A DNA stretch of 64,000 bases from Scolanthus callimorphus (GCA_033964015.1 CM066923.1:23696168-23760167), one strand, 5' to 3'. Shown: positions 23,855 to 36,887, counted from the first letter of the stretch. Notes: generated from the sequence alone by a model not told the origin. Numbers and translations: made by a program.

Positions 23855-26623
23855 AGCAGGGGACTTTTTTGTTTATGCCATGCGCAATAACCGCTGCTCT
23901 CCAAGTTTACATTGCAGACTCAACTCAGGGAAAAGCACTGTTGAGTATCACGAATTTGTAATCAAATAGCGCTCTATTTCTATTCTCGTTTGTTTTGTTT
24001 TATTCTGAAAGCGGGAAGGATAAAATAAAACGTTTATTCAGCTGCCTGTATATTGCAAATCAAAATTGTTTGATTTTAGGATCTGCAGTGGACCTTCATC
24101 TGTGACTGTTAAACTGGGTCAGACTGAAATTCAGACTGCAAGTGCAAGAAAAATGACGTTGTTTTGTTTAGCAATCGTAACGATTTTCCTTTTTTATCCT
24201 ATCAGTTTACCCTGATATTTCGGGGCCTTCCAGTGGAATTAGATCAAGTGGAAAGATGTCATAGTTTTGGGTTGAGAAATAAAAGTTCTGCACCATGCAG
24301 ATACCCAAATTTTGCTTGAAAAACCTGGTCACACTAAAAAATGTCATGGTGACCAAACAAACATGTTGATTAGTTTGTGTGATAACCTTATTAGAAAATG
24401 TCTGGACAAGTTTCACAATAATCTATCCTGGAATTCAATCGATTTGACTACTGATGATTTACAACCCCAGTTTTTGCATCCAACCAAGCTGGGATTTTGT
24501 CAAACAATGTGTAAATACCCAGACTGAAGGGTACACACCATGGAAATACAAGCTCAGTTTTCACCACCCTTCCCTGGGATTAAATGGTGGATTATGTCCA
24601 TGAAAAGGATGAGACTCCAAATTGGTGAACTTTATATTGTGCTATTTATAACTAACAGAGTATTCTGACAAGTGCTGTAATAGTGGAACCTGGGCAGTTG
24701 ACAAAATTACACCTGTTGACAACATTGGGTTTTGAGGTGGCAACATAATTTTCACAAGAAAAATTGAATCAAAGAGGATTTTGATACAGCACTGTGATGT
24801 TCTTCTGAGCAGTAAACTATCTGTAGTGAAAACTCTTAAAAGTAGCCCCTGCTATAGTTCTACTTCTGAAAATCAATCGATGAAATGCTCTCGTAATACT
24901 GTAACATCTAACATGTTGCATCCCTGAACCATCAGCACTTGTGCTAGAAATTGCTATTTGGTTGCAGGATGCAGTTGTTTTGTGTCATCCAGACAAGAAT
25001 GGCATTATGTTCCTTTTGTGAATTGGGCATACATGTACACCTACACCTTCGGAACCTGCAACAAACAATGCACAACAAGTTACTTCTGAATGTCCTACCC
25101 TCAATTATATCTTTTATCAGGTGCTTCTAAAAAACTTTTCTTTTTAATGCATAGTAACTAGGAGAAGTGTAATGAAATTTGTATTATTACAGTCACACAG
25201 GTTGTTCTCTTTGCTCTGATGGACAACACTGATTTCTCGTGAGCAACTTTAATTCGCCACATGTCTGAGCACTGGAGGGGCAGACCATAATTGAACGATT
25301 TTGGAAACAAAATATTTCGAGTTCTGGTACAATATCGTGAAGACAGATACAAAAGATTTTTTGGAATTTGATTCAAGCAAGTTGTCCATCAATGTTGCTA
25401 GGCAATATTACAAAATTGTAGGGAAGAGAACATCTCGTTTCACTGTAACATGATCTACAATTTCCACTCACAAGTCAAATGGTTTATCAAAAAATCCAAT
25501 TTCTCACCAAATTTATTTTTAAATTCAGTAAGTATACACAACTAGCAGTGCTTTTTATACCAGCTCAGATCTCAATTTATTTTGCTTTCTGGGCAAACAA
25601 ACTGAGCACTTCAGTTCTTGCAACAGCTGTTTCAGTGAAAATATTTCTAAGGAGCATGCCCAAGCATAGGTGTCCTGTAGGTGAACACACCAAAAAAATC
25701 CTTAACTTCCCCCATTATTTCCAAAAAATTAGCACCACACAATGAAGACATATAGAATGTAGTTTTGTTTTCGAGAGATACTTCAGTGGTACAACGAGCA
25801 ATTTTCGAAAAATGTCCAATTAATTAATATTCATGAGACAACATTTTCAAGCAGATTTTAGAACTCGAGTAAAGACCCGATTTTGCTGCCGATCTCAAGG
25901 AAATCAAATGGTTTCATTTAAACTGGGTCCTAGAAACTGCGTGTGACTTATTTCAGATCTAATATTCCCCGTGAGGAAAGTGGGAGTCCAATTACAACAA
26001 CCACTGAAACTCATGTGCGTAACTGTCGAACCAAAAACACATAACTTCCCCATTTTCTGTTTCATCCCCGTTAGATAAACGAATTTCAAAATGATAGTAC
26101 TTCCATTTTTCACTGACAACTCTGTGGTACAACGACTAGATTTTGAAAGCACATTCTGGCAAGACGATAAGAAATCGGCTTTTTGCATTACAGCAAGGAA
26201 GCTCAACGAAAGATTCCACAAAACCCCTTGGTGCGATTTCTCAAAGAGAGACCTACATAAGCCAACAGTAATTAAAAGCTTACCTTGGCGGATAATTTGA
26301 CACTTCACCTTTCAGCTGCTGGCAGAAAGTTAACTTGGGAATTCCACCACAGATAACAGACATCCGCCATATTAAATCGAAATCCTTGAATAGAGCTGCT
26401 TTGCCGAAGCGAATAGCGTAGCAATCTCAAGCTCAAAATGCTCAAAATTCATTCCCCAAGTACAAATATTGTTTCTGTTGAACTCCGTTTGTGGTTTACA
26501 TTACTTATTCCCGCATAAAGTGGAGAAATTAACTCGGTCGACACGACAACAAACCAGCATTTGCTTAGCTGAAGACAAATCAGGCCGTGCATCTGCGCAT
26601 GCGTCACATAAAGGACCCCTGCT
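23855..26623. mobile_element. 2.77-kb DNA transposon inside exon 1 of paralogue B, 9-bp target duplication
   Basis: Perfect direct repeat TGTGAGGGG at 23846-23854 and 26624-26632. The sequence without the insert is seen in copy C (GTGAGGGGTACTGACC). The ends are AGCAGGGGACTTTTTTG and, inverted, AGCAGGGGTCCTTTATG, followed on both sides by CATGCGCA. A 9-bp duplication fits Mutator-like elements, though the TIRs are short. The interior has only scattered frames up to 134 codons (25904-26308 minus) with no transposase motif that I recognise, so the copy is non-autonomous or decayed. Confidence 0.85.
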
Positions 26624-26777
26624 TGTGAGGGGTACTGACCTGACCATGCAGACGAGACGACAGTCCTACATTACCACCTCTTAACGCTGGATTCAACAGG
26701 CTGAAATGATTTATAGTAAAATGCCATCTCCGAAAAGGATCTTCGTCGCTTCTGATAATTCGCCCTCCTCAAGGGAC

Positions 26778-27447
26778 TTAAGGCACGGGTCTAACAGCAA
26801 AAATGCTAAAAAAATACTATAAAAATTCTGCAAGGAAGAGAAAAACATCTAGCACAAACAGTTATTCGTTAAGGTTGTTCCTCAAGTTGGGACAATTCTT
26901 TTGAAATATTTTGTAACCATGGTAACCGATTGCGTTACCTGGCAGAGCGTGACAAAGGCCTTATTTTCTTTGTAGCCTCGGGAGGCATGGTAAATCAGTT
27001 TGGCTTTTTTTCGAAAGTGGTTTATAATGTTGACTATCGGATGTAAAATACAATTCAAATGAGGATGGCTGTCAAAGCAATTCTGATTTTGAGATAATGA
27101 GAAGTATCAAATTACATACCAGTAAAAACCATGATTGTAAATAACATCTCTAGCCATCCTCATTTGATTTATTTGTGTACCACTATGGTCTTCTAATATC
27201 ACCAAAAAGAATACGAAATGTTATTCGTCTTCCTACCCTCCGATGAGGTTTATACAAAAATATATTTTAAGGTCAAAGGTTACGAGATTTGTTGCTATGG
27301 AGACCAAATATCGTTAAGGTGGTTTAGAATGCCAAGTGCAATTTATATTCAACAACATTCATAAGCATATATGAATGCATTAAGAGATAGACCACCCCCC
27401 TGGTTTTGCGTCCGCCATATTGGATTTGCTTTGGACCCATGCCTTAA
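26778..27447. mobile_element. TTAA-flanked MITE in exon 1 of paralogue B
   Basis: TTAAGGCACGGGTC at the left and GACCCATGCCTTAA at the right. The flanks continue the paralogue sequence (GATAATTCGCCCTC before, CTTTGTCAGGCACTTCG after) with some scrambling next to the ends. TTAA target sites are typical of piggyBac- and Kolobok-type transposons; which applies is not determined. Confidence 0.7.
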
Positions 27448-28375
27448 GTACCCGAGTCGGCGGTGTACGCTTTGTCAGGCACTTCGGTAAACAGGTATTA
27501 TATATCGAACCTCTGTTTTCTTCACCCTTTATAACTTTAGAACCTTTATAACCGTGCTTTCCTGAACTTATGGGTATATGCTTCATCGCTGAATGTCACA
27601 ATAGCCGCCTTATTTGAATATGAATGGTCCTTTTGTTTGATTATTACTCGTTCTATTAGAAGACGACTATATGGCATTCAGCGATGAAGTAGATACCCTT
27701 AAATGTTCCACAGAATGTTGTATTCACGCATGCGTACAGATCCTCAAAGTACGAAGGCGAAGCAGTGCACGACAGAGGCCTGGATCCATACAACCTCGGC
27801 TCGCAAGTACTCATGGATATTTTACTCATGGCCAAATGTCATCACTTCCTGCACGCCGAGTCGAGTGTTCCAGCTCTTGTTACTTACTGGAACTTGGAGT
27901 TGAAAACGCATTTTATGGAGCTTGCATCACAGGTAGGGGACTGGTAAACAAAATTAAACTGCATCTGATTTGTTTGTGGTATTGGAACCCACCTTCCACG
28001 TTTCTGTCGAAACGATCGACCTTTACCAGGAATACTGGTACAGTAAAAATCCGCATACAAGAAGCTAACCCACTCTCATCACTTTTTCTGATGGTCGCGT
28101 CCCTTACTCTCCGGAAATTATTTCATTCCTGCGATCAGCGCTCTGCAGAAACTGCAATTTCACTATTTTATTTTGCCATCACGTTTTCCCACAGGGACCC
28201 CAAGACTACGTTCACAGCCTCTGTGACTGCTGCTGAAAGATACGAATTTGCCGAGGAAGTCAGGATGTTTGAGATTTGCTTCAGATTAAACGGCAAGCAC
28301 AGCGCATGTCCAAATACCTCCATGGGGTTCTTCATGAGAAGCAAAGAGCTAGTTAAGTTTGCTATGCAGAAATAA

Positions 28376-28608
28376 AAAAAAAAAAGAAAAAACCCCTGTT
28401 GCAGCTCAAATCATTGCATCGCGACCCGTTTTTAAAACATCGATTTGTTTTTGGCTTTGCTTTTCCGCCAATCAAATCTTTATGAGCCAATCAGATTCTT
28501 GCCCTGTTCGCTAGTGCAGTCACCTGGCTTTCCGTCGCGACGTTGTCTGGTATCCTAGTTATAAGCGATAACTTTTTAGGCAGCTAACAGGGGCTTTCGA
28601 ATTATGAC
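28376..28608. other. 3' flank of paralogue B
   Basis: AATAAAA overlaps the stop codon and may serve as the polyadenylation signal. The sequence GGTATCCTAGTTATAAGCGATA at 28550, partly seen again at 34056, leads into the duplicated block. Confidence 0.4.
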
Positions 28609-28632
28609 CGGTCCATGAAAACTCTGTGGACG

Positions 28633-29805
28633 CAGGGGCGTACAAGGGGGGTATGCCGCACGGATCACGAGTGCAAAAAGTGAAAAATCACGAGTCACGG
28701 CTGTCGAAAGTAAGCTTTCACGGATCACGAAAATGGACGCTGGGAGATCACGCTCTGTCCCACTGTTGTCGCTTGCCATGGCACAAGGAAAGGAAACGGT
28801 CATTATTTATCGCCTGGGGGGTCTGAGGATTTGGGGCAATACACTCTGTCAAAGTGAAGTGATCCCCCCTCTTTAAGTACTATGGTTTACGTGATCCCCC
28901 TCATAGTTGTTAAAAGTGTTTGTGATCCTCCCGCCCTCCCCGATTTGTAGTGGAAGACGTTTTACATAAAGAGAGGATCGTATTCTTCTTTTGTTGCGCG
29001 CGAATCGTGACCTGATTTAATAAACGCAATTTCATCAAGGCTCAGATAAAAGGTTGATCAACATTTCATTTTTTGTGTATAGCAAAAAAAAACTGTAAAT
29101 TCAATTATGCACACAAAGCGCGGCGCCGCATATAACAAAATTATTATTCTTCCGGTGCGTAAAGCGCGGCCCGAATGATGAATCTATGCTTATAACGCCG
29201 AACTCATGCTGACCTAAGGTGTCAGTTCTTTCGAGAATAGCGATTGCTTGTGGGGGAGTTATTGGCTTCGTTGCGCGTCTCAAAAACAGTATTCAATGTT
29301 TTCAGGTGCAATTTTTTAATGCACATGATATTGAAGCTGCTGGAATTTGAACTCCTTAGAAAATTTCATGAGGTCCCCCTTCAGGGCATCAGGTTTCGAG
29401 AGATCCCTCCTTTCGCTCAACCAACAATGAATTGATCCCCCCAAAAATCCGCAGTCCCCAGGCGATAAATAATGACCGGTCCCTAAGTATCTGAACGAAG
29501 TATCCCTAAAATCAAATGCGCGTGACTTTGACGAACAATGTGATCATTGATTTTTTTGACATGGACAATTCGCTGTGTATGCGTAATTTCAGCCGGGACA
29601 AAAAAAAATCACAAATCACGATTTTATCAGCTCAAAACCACGACTCTCGATCCTGCTCTCGAGCATTTCAAAAAGACTTTCACGGGTCACGCCACGATTC
29701 TTGGGCACGAATCACGAAATAAATTATAAGATTGGCCATTTTCGCGGATCACGAAAACGAAAAAAGGGTCGATCACGGCTCACGAAAAAACCCTGTACGC
29801 CCCTG
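28633..29805. mobile_element. hAT-like non-autonomous element, CAGGGGCGTACA ends
   Basis: CAGGGGCGTACA begins it and TGTACGCCCCTG ends it. Both subterminal regions are packed with ATCACGA/GGATCACG/CGAGTCACG motifs (28660-28750 and 29610-29785), as expected for transposase-binding sites in hAT elements. No transposase frame. A second element lies inside at 28797-29484. Confidence 0.65.
28797..29484. mobile_element. Nested element with GGTCATTATTTATCGCC ends, copy 1
   Basis: CGGTCATTATTTATCGCCTG at the left and GGCGATAAATAATGACCGGT at the right. The interior has GATCCCCC-type runs and a GCACAAAGCGCGGCGCCGC-like palindromic core at 29110. Relatives are at 37864-38602 and 37047-37692. Confidence 0.7.
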
Positions 29806-30068
29806 TGGAACAGGAGAAGAGCTCATGAAGCCTGTAGAACTTCATATATGTTTGACCACTGGAACTGAGCTTTGGTGATTCACTTTGTATTTCCCGCTAA
29901 ATGTGCTTCTAAAGAAACCAAGCCTGATTTTGCTATGCAAAGAGCCTGGGGCCCTGATTTCCCATCAAGCATTGCTGGTTAAGCAGCAACAAACAACATG
30001 GCTGCTCGTGAAGCTTGGTTTCGAGATGTTCGGTCTTTCTGCTTTCGTTAGCGGCCTTATATTTTATT

Positions 30069-30309
30069 CAGGGACGTCAACTCTCCCGGTTTTGCCGGGA
30101 GTCTCCCGGTTTTACCTTTCTCCGCTCTCCCCGGTTTTTAAGTAAAATCTCCCGGTTTTCTTTGAGAAAACGATTTTTTTTGTGGCTTCTGGACCTTAAA
30201 AAAAACGCTAAATACAGCGAAAATTGTAGGCATATTTAGGTATTTCCTGCCTCAAAAGCCCAATATTTGGTGTCTCAAGGTTTTTCGAGCGGCAGGGTTG
30301 ACATCCCTG
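30069..30309. repeat. Small MITE with CAGGGAYGTCAAC ends
   Basis: CAGGGACGTCAACTCTCC at the left and GGGTTGACATCCCTG at the right, with internal CTCCCGGTTTT repeats. It is also present in the second duplicate at 39193-39412. Confidence 0.65.
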
Positions 30310-31124
30310 TATTATAAACATGGCATCCTGTTGTCGAATCCAGAGTCGGGACATAGGGAACTTTTATTCAACAATGGAACCACAATCAAGGGAGATTTAC
30401 GGAACTTTTTGTCCTGATTTGGACACTATGAATATTGTAGAAGCGTGAACCCCGAATATAAGGAAATGTGTGGCATAAGGAGCTTTCTAAAAGCACTGAA
30501 AAGGACAAGCTCAGGAACGCATTTATTGTCTGCCCAGGAAACTGTGTCGTAGCCCGGTGAGTACAATAAATATCATTGTTTCGGATATAAAGTCGCATAA
30601 AACTGAACCGACGCCACCTTCCCCGAGAAAGTATGGCTTTCCCATGTGTTTTTAAACTCGTTCAGTTGAACGAGTTCTTGTGATGAGGGCCGGTGTCACT
30701 CACTCATTGGACTCGTGGCTCCAGTGTGGTCCGATCCCAATCCGATGAACTTCGGTAAAGTACGAACTAAGCCCGATACGTTGGCGGAAGTCGACAGATC
30801 TACGAAAATGGACGCCATCTTGGATTCGAAGAAAAGGAAGAAAAGGGCCAAATTCTGATCTTAAAGTCAAACTTCTGAACCAGAATTCCTCACCAACCGA
30901 TAAAACTAAGGTATTTGTATTAGCTTAGGTGGATATACGAATTCGATCGCACGAAATGTGACGCTTTTCCGCCGTATTTCGTAATAGCCTTCTCGACTTC
31001 GAGACCTAAGCTACCACAGGGATACCAAGGCTTGCCGACTAGCCAAGCCACCAAAACAAGCTCTCTTTTGTTAGGAAAATTTGTCGCTTTAGACAAAAGA
31101 ATTCTCCGCGATATATTCAAACTT

Positions 31125-32881
31125 AGGGAGTGGTCATTATTTAACGGGGGGGGGGGTGGGCCGGCATTTTTTCAAACCGGGGCCCAAAAATTTAGACCCC
31201 CCTAAAATGCAAGCCCAAAAAAAAATTGACCCCCCCTCAAATGCTAGCCCAAAAAAATATGACCCCCCCCCCCCCCCCCCCCCCGGCCCCCCTCTCGTAG
31301 CGTTACTGTTATGCCATGTGAATAGAAAAATCACAGTTTTTCCGAACTCTTAAAAGAGTTGATTGATCCACGCAAAACTGATAATCACTATTGAAAAAGT
31401 ATTAGGATTCGTGGAAAAAAGATGTTGCAATTCCTCCTTCTTGTACATCGGACATTATCAACGTGTATAGCATCCGGAACAGTTCGGGTTTTTGGTCACG
31501 GGATTTTGGATTTTCGCTACTATGAAGATATTCGGATTCAGGATTCTATTTCTTATCCAAGTGCTCTTTGGTGTATCAGTACAGAGCCTTGTGTTTGGAA
31601 TTTGTTAAAAAATCTGCACAATTTGTTAAAAATCTGATGCGCGCGAAGCGCGCCGCGATTTGAAAATCAAACTTAACGCGGTTAATGAAATTATCATTTC
31701 TGGGACACGAAAATCACGCTGAAGAAATGGAGTCACGGAAGAAACATAATAGAAAATTTCCAAAATTAATCATAGTCCAGTACGGTGTTTTAGGTTGTAA
31801 ATGCTACACCAAAGTATCCTCTTTGCGCGCGAAGCGCGCTGCAAATTTTTGACATATAAGTTTAAAGAATGGGAAAAGTCCAGGAGTAAATGAGAACTTG
31901 GTGTTTAACAATTGGGGTTCCTGACATTTGCTAAACCTTTATTTACTGCTGGCTGATAGTAAATTTACTCAATTTAAAAAAATATTTTAATGTTGTAGAT
32001 GGCGAGCGCGCAGCGCGAGCCGACCAAAAAAAAACAGTCTATTTATAAGGACGTCGGGTTCCCTAAAAAGCAGTCAGGAGACAATCAAGTATCAAATGGT
32101 CCGTCCCTAATGACCAGCTTTCACGTTTCACGAATCTCTAGACCTGTAATCACGAGTCACGTAAGAGAAATTCGTAAAATCACGGGTCACGAGGGCATGA
32201 GATTTCCGCGGATCACGGCAATAATTTTCCTGTTTTCACGAACGGAGCAAATTTAGGGTGAATCACGGAGAACCCCTTCACCACTCTGTCCTACCCTACT
32301 AACCACCGCAGTTGTTCTATTTCCAAAGGTAAAAGTTGAATTTCAAATAGTTAATAGAGACTTCTAAGATTGCGCGGGTCGAAGCATCTTTAATAATGCT
32401 TTGTAAACTTTCATTTTGCTCAAGCCTCAGGCAGTGGCGAGGACTGGCCAACTGAGTAGTTTGCTTGTATGTTTCCCGATGCGCGCGTAGTTTGCTTGTA
32501 TGATTTACGAGGCGAATGAAATTCTTATTTCTGAGAGACGAAAAATCACGCTGAAGAATCATAGCCAGTACGATGTTGTAGTTTGTAAGTACTACACCGA
32601 CCATCCGCTTTTATGCGCGCGCAAGCTAGTAAAGTTATTTATTGTTGTAGATGGCGAGCGCGCAGCGCGAGCCGACAAAAAACACTCTGTTTATAAAGGC
32701 ATCAGGTACCCTAAAAGCAGCCATCGATGTCACCCTGTCTAACAATCAGCGCCAAAAAAAATTTGGCCCCCCTCAAACGTAAGCCCAAAAATTTGAGCCC
32801 CCCCCTAAATCGGCGCCCAAAAAATCAAAGCCCCCCCATATATTTGCCGGCCACCCCCCCGTTAAATAATGACCACTCCCT
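31125..32881. mobile_element. 1.76-kb TIR element, AGGGAGTGGTCATTATTTAA ends
   Basis: AGGGAGTGGTCATTATTTAA and its inverse TTAAATAATGACCACTCCCT bound it. Subterminal AAGCCCAAAAA...CCCCCC units occur at both ends. The interior holds GCGCGCGAAGCGCGC palindromes (31637, 31829), two copies of GATGGCGAGCGCGCAGCGCG (31999, 32651) and a TATCAAATGGTCCGTCCCTA end belonging to another family at 32091. Frames are short, with no transposase. Confidence 0.65.
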
Positions 32882-34394
32882 TACACCTCGACTAATATTC
32901 AAACTTCCATCTGCTACAATATTCAAACTTCTGCTTACCGTTTCAACTATACTATGCAGTAAGGTGAGGTCAAAACGACGCCGTACAGATAGGTTTCGGG
33001 GATGGTGAATACCCCGTGAATAAGGTGGTGTGGGTATCGGGTATTACCACCCCCATAGGTAAACTATATCCAGTAGTTATTCTTCGAAGCACAAATAAGG
33101 GATACCCGGTTTTAATGCAGAAATGTGTGATGTTCTCTTCGTGTAAAGCACAACGGTAGGTTTTCGCCATGATGCATGAATTATTTCACGAGGTATCGGC
33201 AGTCGAAAATCCGATTTTTAGGACAATGAGAGGTAGTGGATTCGGGTACCCACTTCCCTAAACTGGATACTTATAAAGTATCGTTGCTTTGACCGTTGTT
33301 TGTTTATGAAAATATAAACATTCAAAGGGTAAGAGGATTTTGGGTAATACGTCCTCCTTGATGCCCCCTCAGAACTGATCCTCTCTCCCTTGTGCCCCCC
33401 CCCCCCCCCCCTATGTGACATAGAAGTCATTTTTACAAATTTTGCTAAACGCATTTCATCTAACCTCAGAGAAAGGGAGAGATGAACATTCTTTTTTTTG
33501 TGCAGTAGTAAAGAAAACCTGTAAGTTTTATTATTTAAGCGTGCAACTGCGCGCAGCAAATGACGAAATTATATTTTCTTTATTTGCGTGAAGCGTGGCC
33601 CAAATGACGATTTTCTATCTTGTAACGTCAAACTCACGCTTAACCTAAGGGGCCTTCTTTCGGACATAGTGTGACTGCCCGTCAGGCCTATTACTGCAAG
33701 TATTTTTGGGAGAGTTTGTTGTAAACGGCGCGAGGGTAGTGTCTTCGTTGTGCAGGTTCACAAAGACTATATTAGATGTCATTCTTTATGCGCGCAAAGC
33801 GCGCCGAAATTTTTTTAAAAAGTATTGTTAAATGAAGTGAATGTTAAATCAGTTACATATCATAGGTCGACAGACAAGGTTCAAAAATCTTTAATTGATT
33901 GAAATTTTCCAATCCTCGTTATTCAAATTCAAACTAGCAATATTCTGATTATTCATATTCAAACTAAGTTCTCAAATATTCAAACTAAATTTGTAAATAT
34001 TCAAACTAGCTTCAAAGTCAATATTCAAAATTCAAAATTCCGCTTCTACCCCGAGGTATCCTAGTTAAGCGATAACGTTTTAGGCAGCTAAAAGGGGCTT
34101 TCGAATTATGAACTCCTGGTACAAATACGAAATACAACGCCTAAATACAACTTTACTAAGTGCCCGAAAGTAACAATGTGTCTGGGTATTTTATAGACAT
34201 TTTTAAGACCCGCACCCGCACCTTTTTACCCGCGACCATAGACAGACTCCGCATTAAGTCTGATAACAAATTTCGACTATTATTGTACTCATTCCCTGTG
34301 AATTGATTCCATGAGCTATCTAAATCAGGGTTCCTACGTTTTCAAAAACCAGGACTTTCAAGGACCTTTTTTCAAGGACGTTTGAAAAAATTAA
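32882..34394. repeat. Mosaic of transposon fragments, no gene
   Basis: Contains ATATTCAAACT tandem-like motifs (32893-32940, 33925-34035), a GGGTATCGGGTATTACC/GGTACCC area (33030-33250), poly-C, a TATGCGCGCAAAGCGCGCCG palindrome (33788) and a copy of GCGATAACGTTTTAGGCAGC (34069). Reads as fragments of the neighbouring families. Confidence 0.45.
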
Positions 34395-34600
34395 GACCCT
34401 GTCCACACTACTCCGTTTTCAAACGAAAACGGATACTTTTTGCTCCGGATACGGCTATCGTCCACACTACAACGCCGAAAACGATCACCGAAAACGGCGA
34501 AAACAATACGAAAACGATAAGTGTGGACGCAAATTTTTTTTTGAAAACGGAGCAAAAAGTATCCGTTTTCGTATGAAAACGATGTAGTGTGGACGGGGTC
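34395..34600. repeat. MITE with GACCCYGTCCACACTA ends
   Basis: GACCCTGTCCACACTACTCC and GTAGTGTGGACGGGGTC invert. Inner arms ACGGATACTTTTTGCTCCG and CGGAGCAAAAAGTATCCG also invert. TAA lies on both sides as a possible 3-bp target duplication. Confidence 0.75.
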
Positions 34601-35156
34601 TAAATTAACTTTGCATTACACCCAATTAAAAACGTGGGTATACTTGTTCGCGCATATATTACAATAACAACAGTATGTGTGTCCATTTCAAAGATAGCAC
34701 GTCGGTATTTGTATTTCAGGTACCTTCATTTTACAATATACACACTCAACATCTTGCAAATCGTTCTTCAGGAAAATATTTCCATGACATTTGGTGACTT
34801 TGATAGCAGAAAGGTTTTTGTAATAATTCCATGACCTTCATTGCCTTGAAAAGGACATTTCTAAAATCCCTGACTTCCCAGGTTTTTAAGGACCCGTGGC
34901 AACTTTGTAAATTAACCCTAATCGGGGCACTATCATTTTGAATAAATCTATAAATATCCCATTCTTGACAACGAAGAAGGTTTTGAGAAAGTTTGCATGC
35001 CCCTATATTGTTATGGCAGATCCGTTCAACAGTTATAGCCGCATGTTTTGCTTTCGATGTCATAATGGAATGGAAAGGTAAAATGGTTAGATGGACATAC
35101 ACATTATTAAACTGCTCTTAGTAATGCATTTTTCAATTATTATAAGTTCTTTTAAA
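34601..35156. other. Intergenic, nothing recognised
   Basis: AT-rich. The 118-codon minus frame at 34746-35102 has no domain features. TTTTCAAGGACGTTT-type and CCAGGTTTTTAAGGACC fragments suggest an old repeat around the MITE at 34395. Confidence 0.35.
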
Positions 35157-36887
35157 GTCCCATTACACCTTTCCATAATGCATTGCGCGCCGTGGTGTTT
35201 ATATCCCAGAAATCCTTGACACCTCAACAAAGAAAAGAGGAATAACACGAAGATAGGCTGATACTTCCCAAACACATCTTAACCCTATTCAGACTGGGGG
35301 GGGGGGGGGGGGGCTTTTCGAGCCCCCCCTCCAGTAAAATCCTGATTACTCTAAAACCACTGCAGCTATGATGGTGAAACTTCGTGACTTTTCCTAAAAT
35401 TTATCTGGGGACATTTTGGTGTCAATGACATGTCAGTGTCAACGACCCAGTTTCCATGGCAACCACTTTTTGACATGCCTGTTTTGCAAAACTCGAAAAA
35501 ACGTGAATTTTTCATATTTCAAGCTTAATGTTGGACACATTGCCCAATTTATGACTATCGGAGCTTGTACTCCTTAGTAATTTATGTACAGGCTAATTAA
35601 TTTTTGACACAAAATCTTTGGGGGGAGGGGTAGGGGGATTTTGTTCATTTTAACATATGGTCTAAAACTAGCTCTGGGATTCACAAATTTCCTTTTAATT
35701 CAACTTTTTCAACGTCAAAACTTCTTTGATGAGTATTTTGTACATTTTGACCATTTTTTCTCATTGAGTATTTATCTGAAGAGTCAAATGGAAATTAAAT
35801 GAAATCCAAGATGGCGGATCCAAGATGGCGGATCCAAGATGGCGGACAATATTTTCAAAAGTCGTCATTATGACGCAAGTTTAATAAAATTTATGTGGTA
35901 ATGTCACAAATTATTACATTTACATTATCTTGATGTTAATTAGTTGGCTTTTAGTGTATTATCTACCAAGTTTTTGGAAGTTAATTAAAATTACTTAAAA
36001 ATTGATAAAACATTGAGAATGACGTCATTGAACGTCACATTTTGCTCATTTTCCCACGTGACAAAAATAGGTGTGGTGATTTGTCTAAGGCTCATGGTCA
36101 TTGTGTGAAAGTTTGATGATCATAGCCCCAGTGGTTCCAGAGATATAGAGGGGGGGCCGAATTAGCCCCCCCCCCAGTCACAGATGGTCAAAAAAAAGCC
36201 CAGTCTGGATAGGGTTAAAGAGCCCTAGTCAGCCACTCCTTTGTTATTGTTTTCAGTCGATATCAGACAACGAATTACGTGTAGAAATCTTGAAATAGCC
36301 TTCTAAAAACGAAGTTTTATTATTCATTTATCGAATTCAACCGCAAAATATTGCAGTACATTCCCTACATCAGCCGATGGAAATGGATGCTTTCTCTGTC
36401 TCGGTATGTTGCTAGGATGCCAAAAAAGGACAGTGGAATGAGTCCAAACTGATAGTCAATAAGCAACCGTGGACAGCTTATTGACCGTGAAAACACCTTT
36501 TGAGGTCTCTTCAGCACGGTGTAGCTAGAGCAGAGTGGGGGGGGGGGGGGGGGGGTGGATTTTAGGGGGATCACTCATTTTGGGGCGTTTATAGTTGGCC
36601 GCATACTAGACGTGACTAGAGCAAATGGTTATGACACAATAGAAGGACTCAAATTTAAGGTACTCACCGACCGCATAAGTCACATGCAAAGCGCGTGACT
36701 CTCAAAACAGTGCAGGTGAAGAATCTCAAGTATCATGCCACTCCCCAAAACTAAGAAAAGAGATCGAGAGGCCGGTTGATAGATTAACAGTTATTTTAGT
36801 TTTGTTACCTTTTTTTCGTTTTCAAAACCCGCCAGAACATAAACACCGCGAGGCGCGCAATGCATTATGGAAAGGTGTAATAGTCCT
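35157..36887. mobile_element. 1.73-kb TIR element, CATTACACCTTTCCATAATG ends
   Basis: CATTACACCTTTCCATAATG plus CATTGCGCGCC at the left, and its inverse GGCGCGCAATGCATTATGG plus AAAGGTGTAATAG at the right. The TTAA element 35279-36218 is nested inside. No transposase frame seen. Confidence 0.7.
35279..36218. mobile_element. TTAA-flanked element, TTAACCCTATTCAGACTGG ends
   Basis: TTAACCCTATTCAGACTGGG at the left and CCCAGTCTGGATAGGGTTAA at the right. Poly-G/poly-C tracts follow each end, and the tandem 13-mer CCAAGATGGCGGA appears three times at 35803-35845. Non-coding. Confidence 0.75.

Larger units (their letters stand above)
23096..28375 (+). pseudogene. Paralogue B: fucosyltransferase-like pseudogene interrupted by two elements
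   Basis: From ATG 23096 the frame stays open for 225 codons: a basic N-terminus then a TM anchor (TIVLTAGISCMICLLLITL), KDFNFSKYFLEEVENLRSD, LGFGALLLYTLDQIGMCHLL and FRPRGAEGAYRSQDLITKDM. It stops after KEYLT at 23773, where copy C reads on in frame; a base is missing there and another near 23822. A 2.77-kb element (23855-26623) splits the HVRGTD block and a TTAA element (26778-27447) splits the region after VASDN. Exon 1 ends at 27494. Exon 2 (27714-27932) is intact. Exon 3 (28195-28375) is open to its TAA in the expected frame, but lacks two bases just after the acceptor. No full-length product is possible. Confidence 0.87.
28609..31047 (+). repeat. Direct duplication of about 2.45 kb, copy 1
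   Basis: Matches 37685-40152 in the same orientation over its whole length with only scattered substitutions and small indels. It contains a CAGGGGCGTACA-ended element with a nested GACCGGTCATTATTTATCGCC element, then non-coding sequence with a small CAGGGAYGTCAA element (30069-30309). The identity stops abruptly after GACTAGCCAAG. Confidence 0.88.

Noticed and set aside
25904..26308. 134-codon frame as the transposase of the 2.77-kb element
   Set aside because: No catalytic or DNA-binding pattern was found in either strand's frames here.
27671..28375. One continuous 234-codon gene
   Set aside because: The frame runs through an exon in the wrong phase, an intron, and the true last exon of paralogue B; the splice signals and comparison with C show the real structure.
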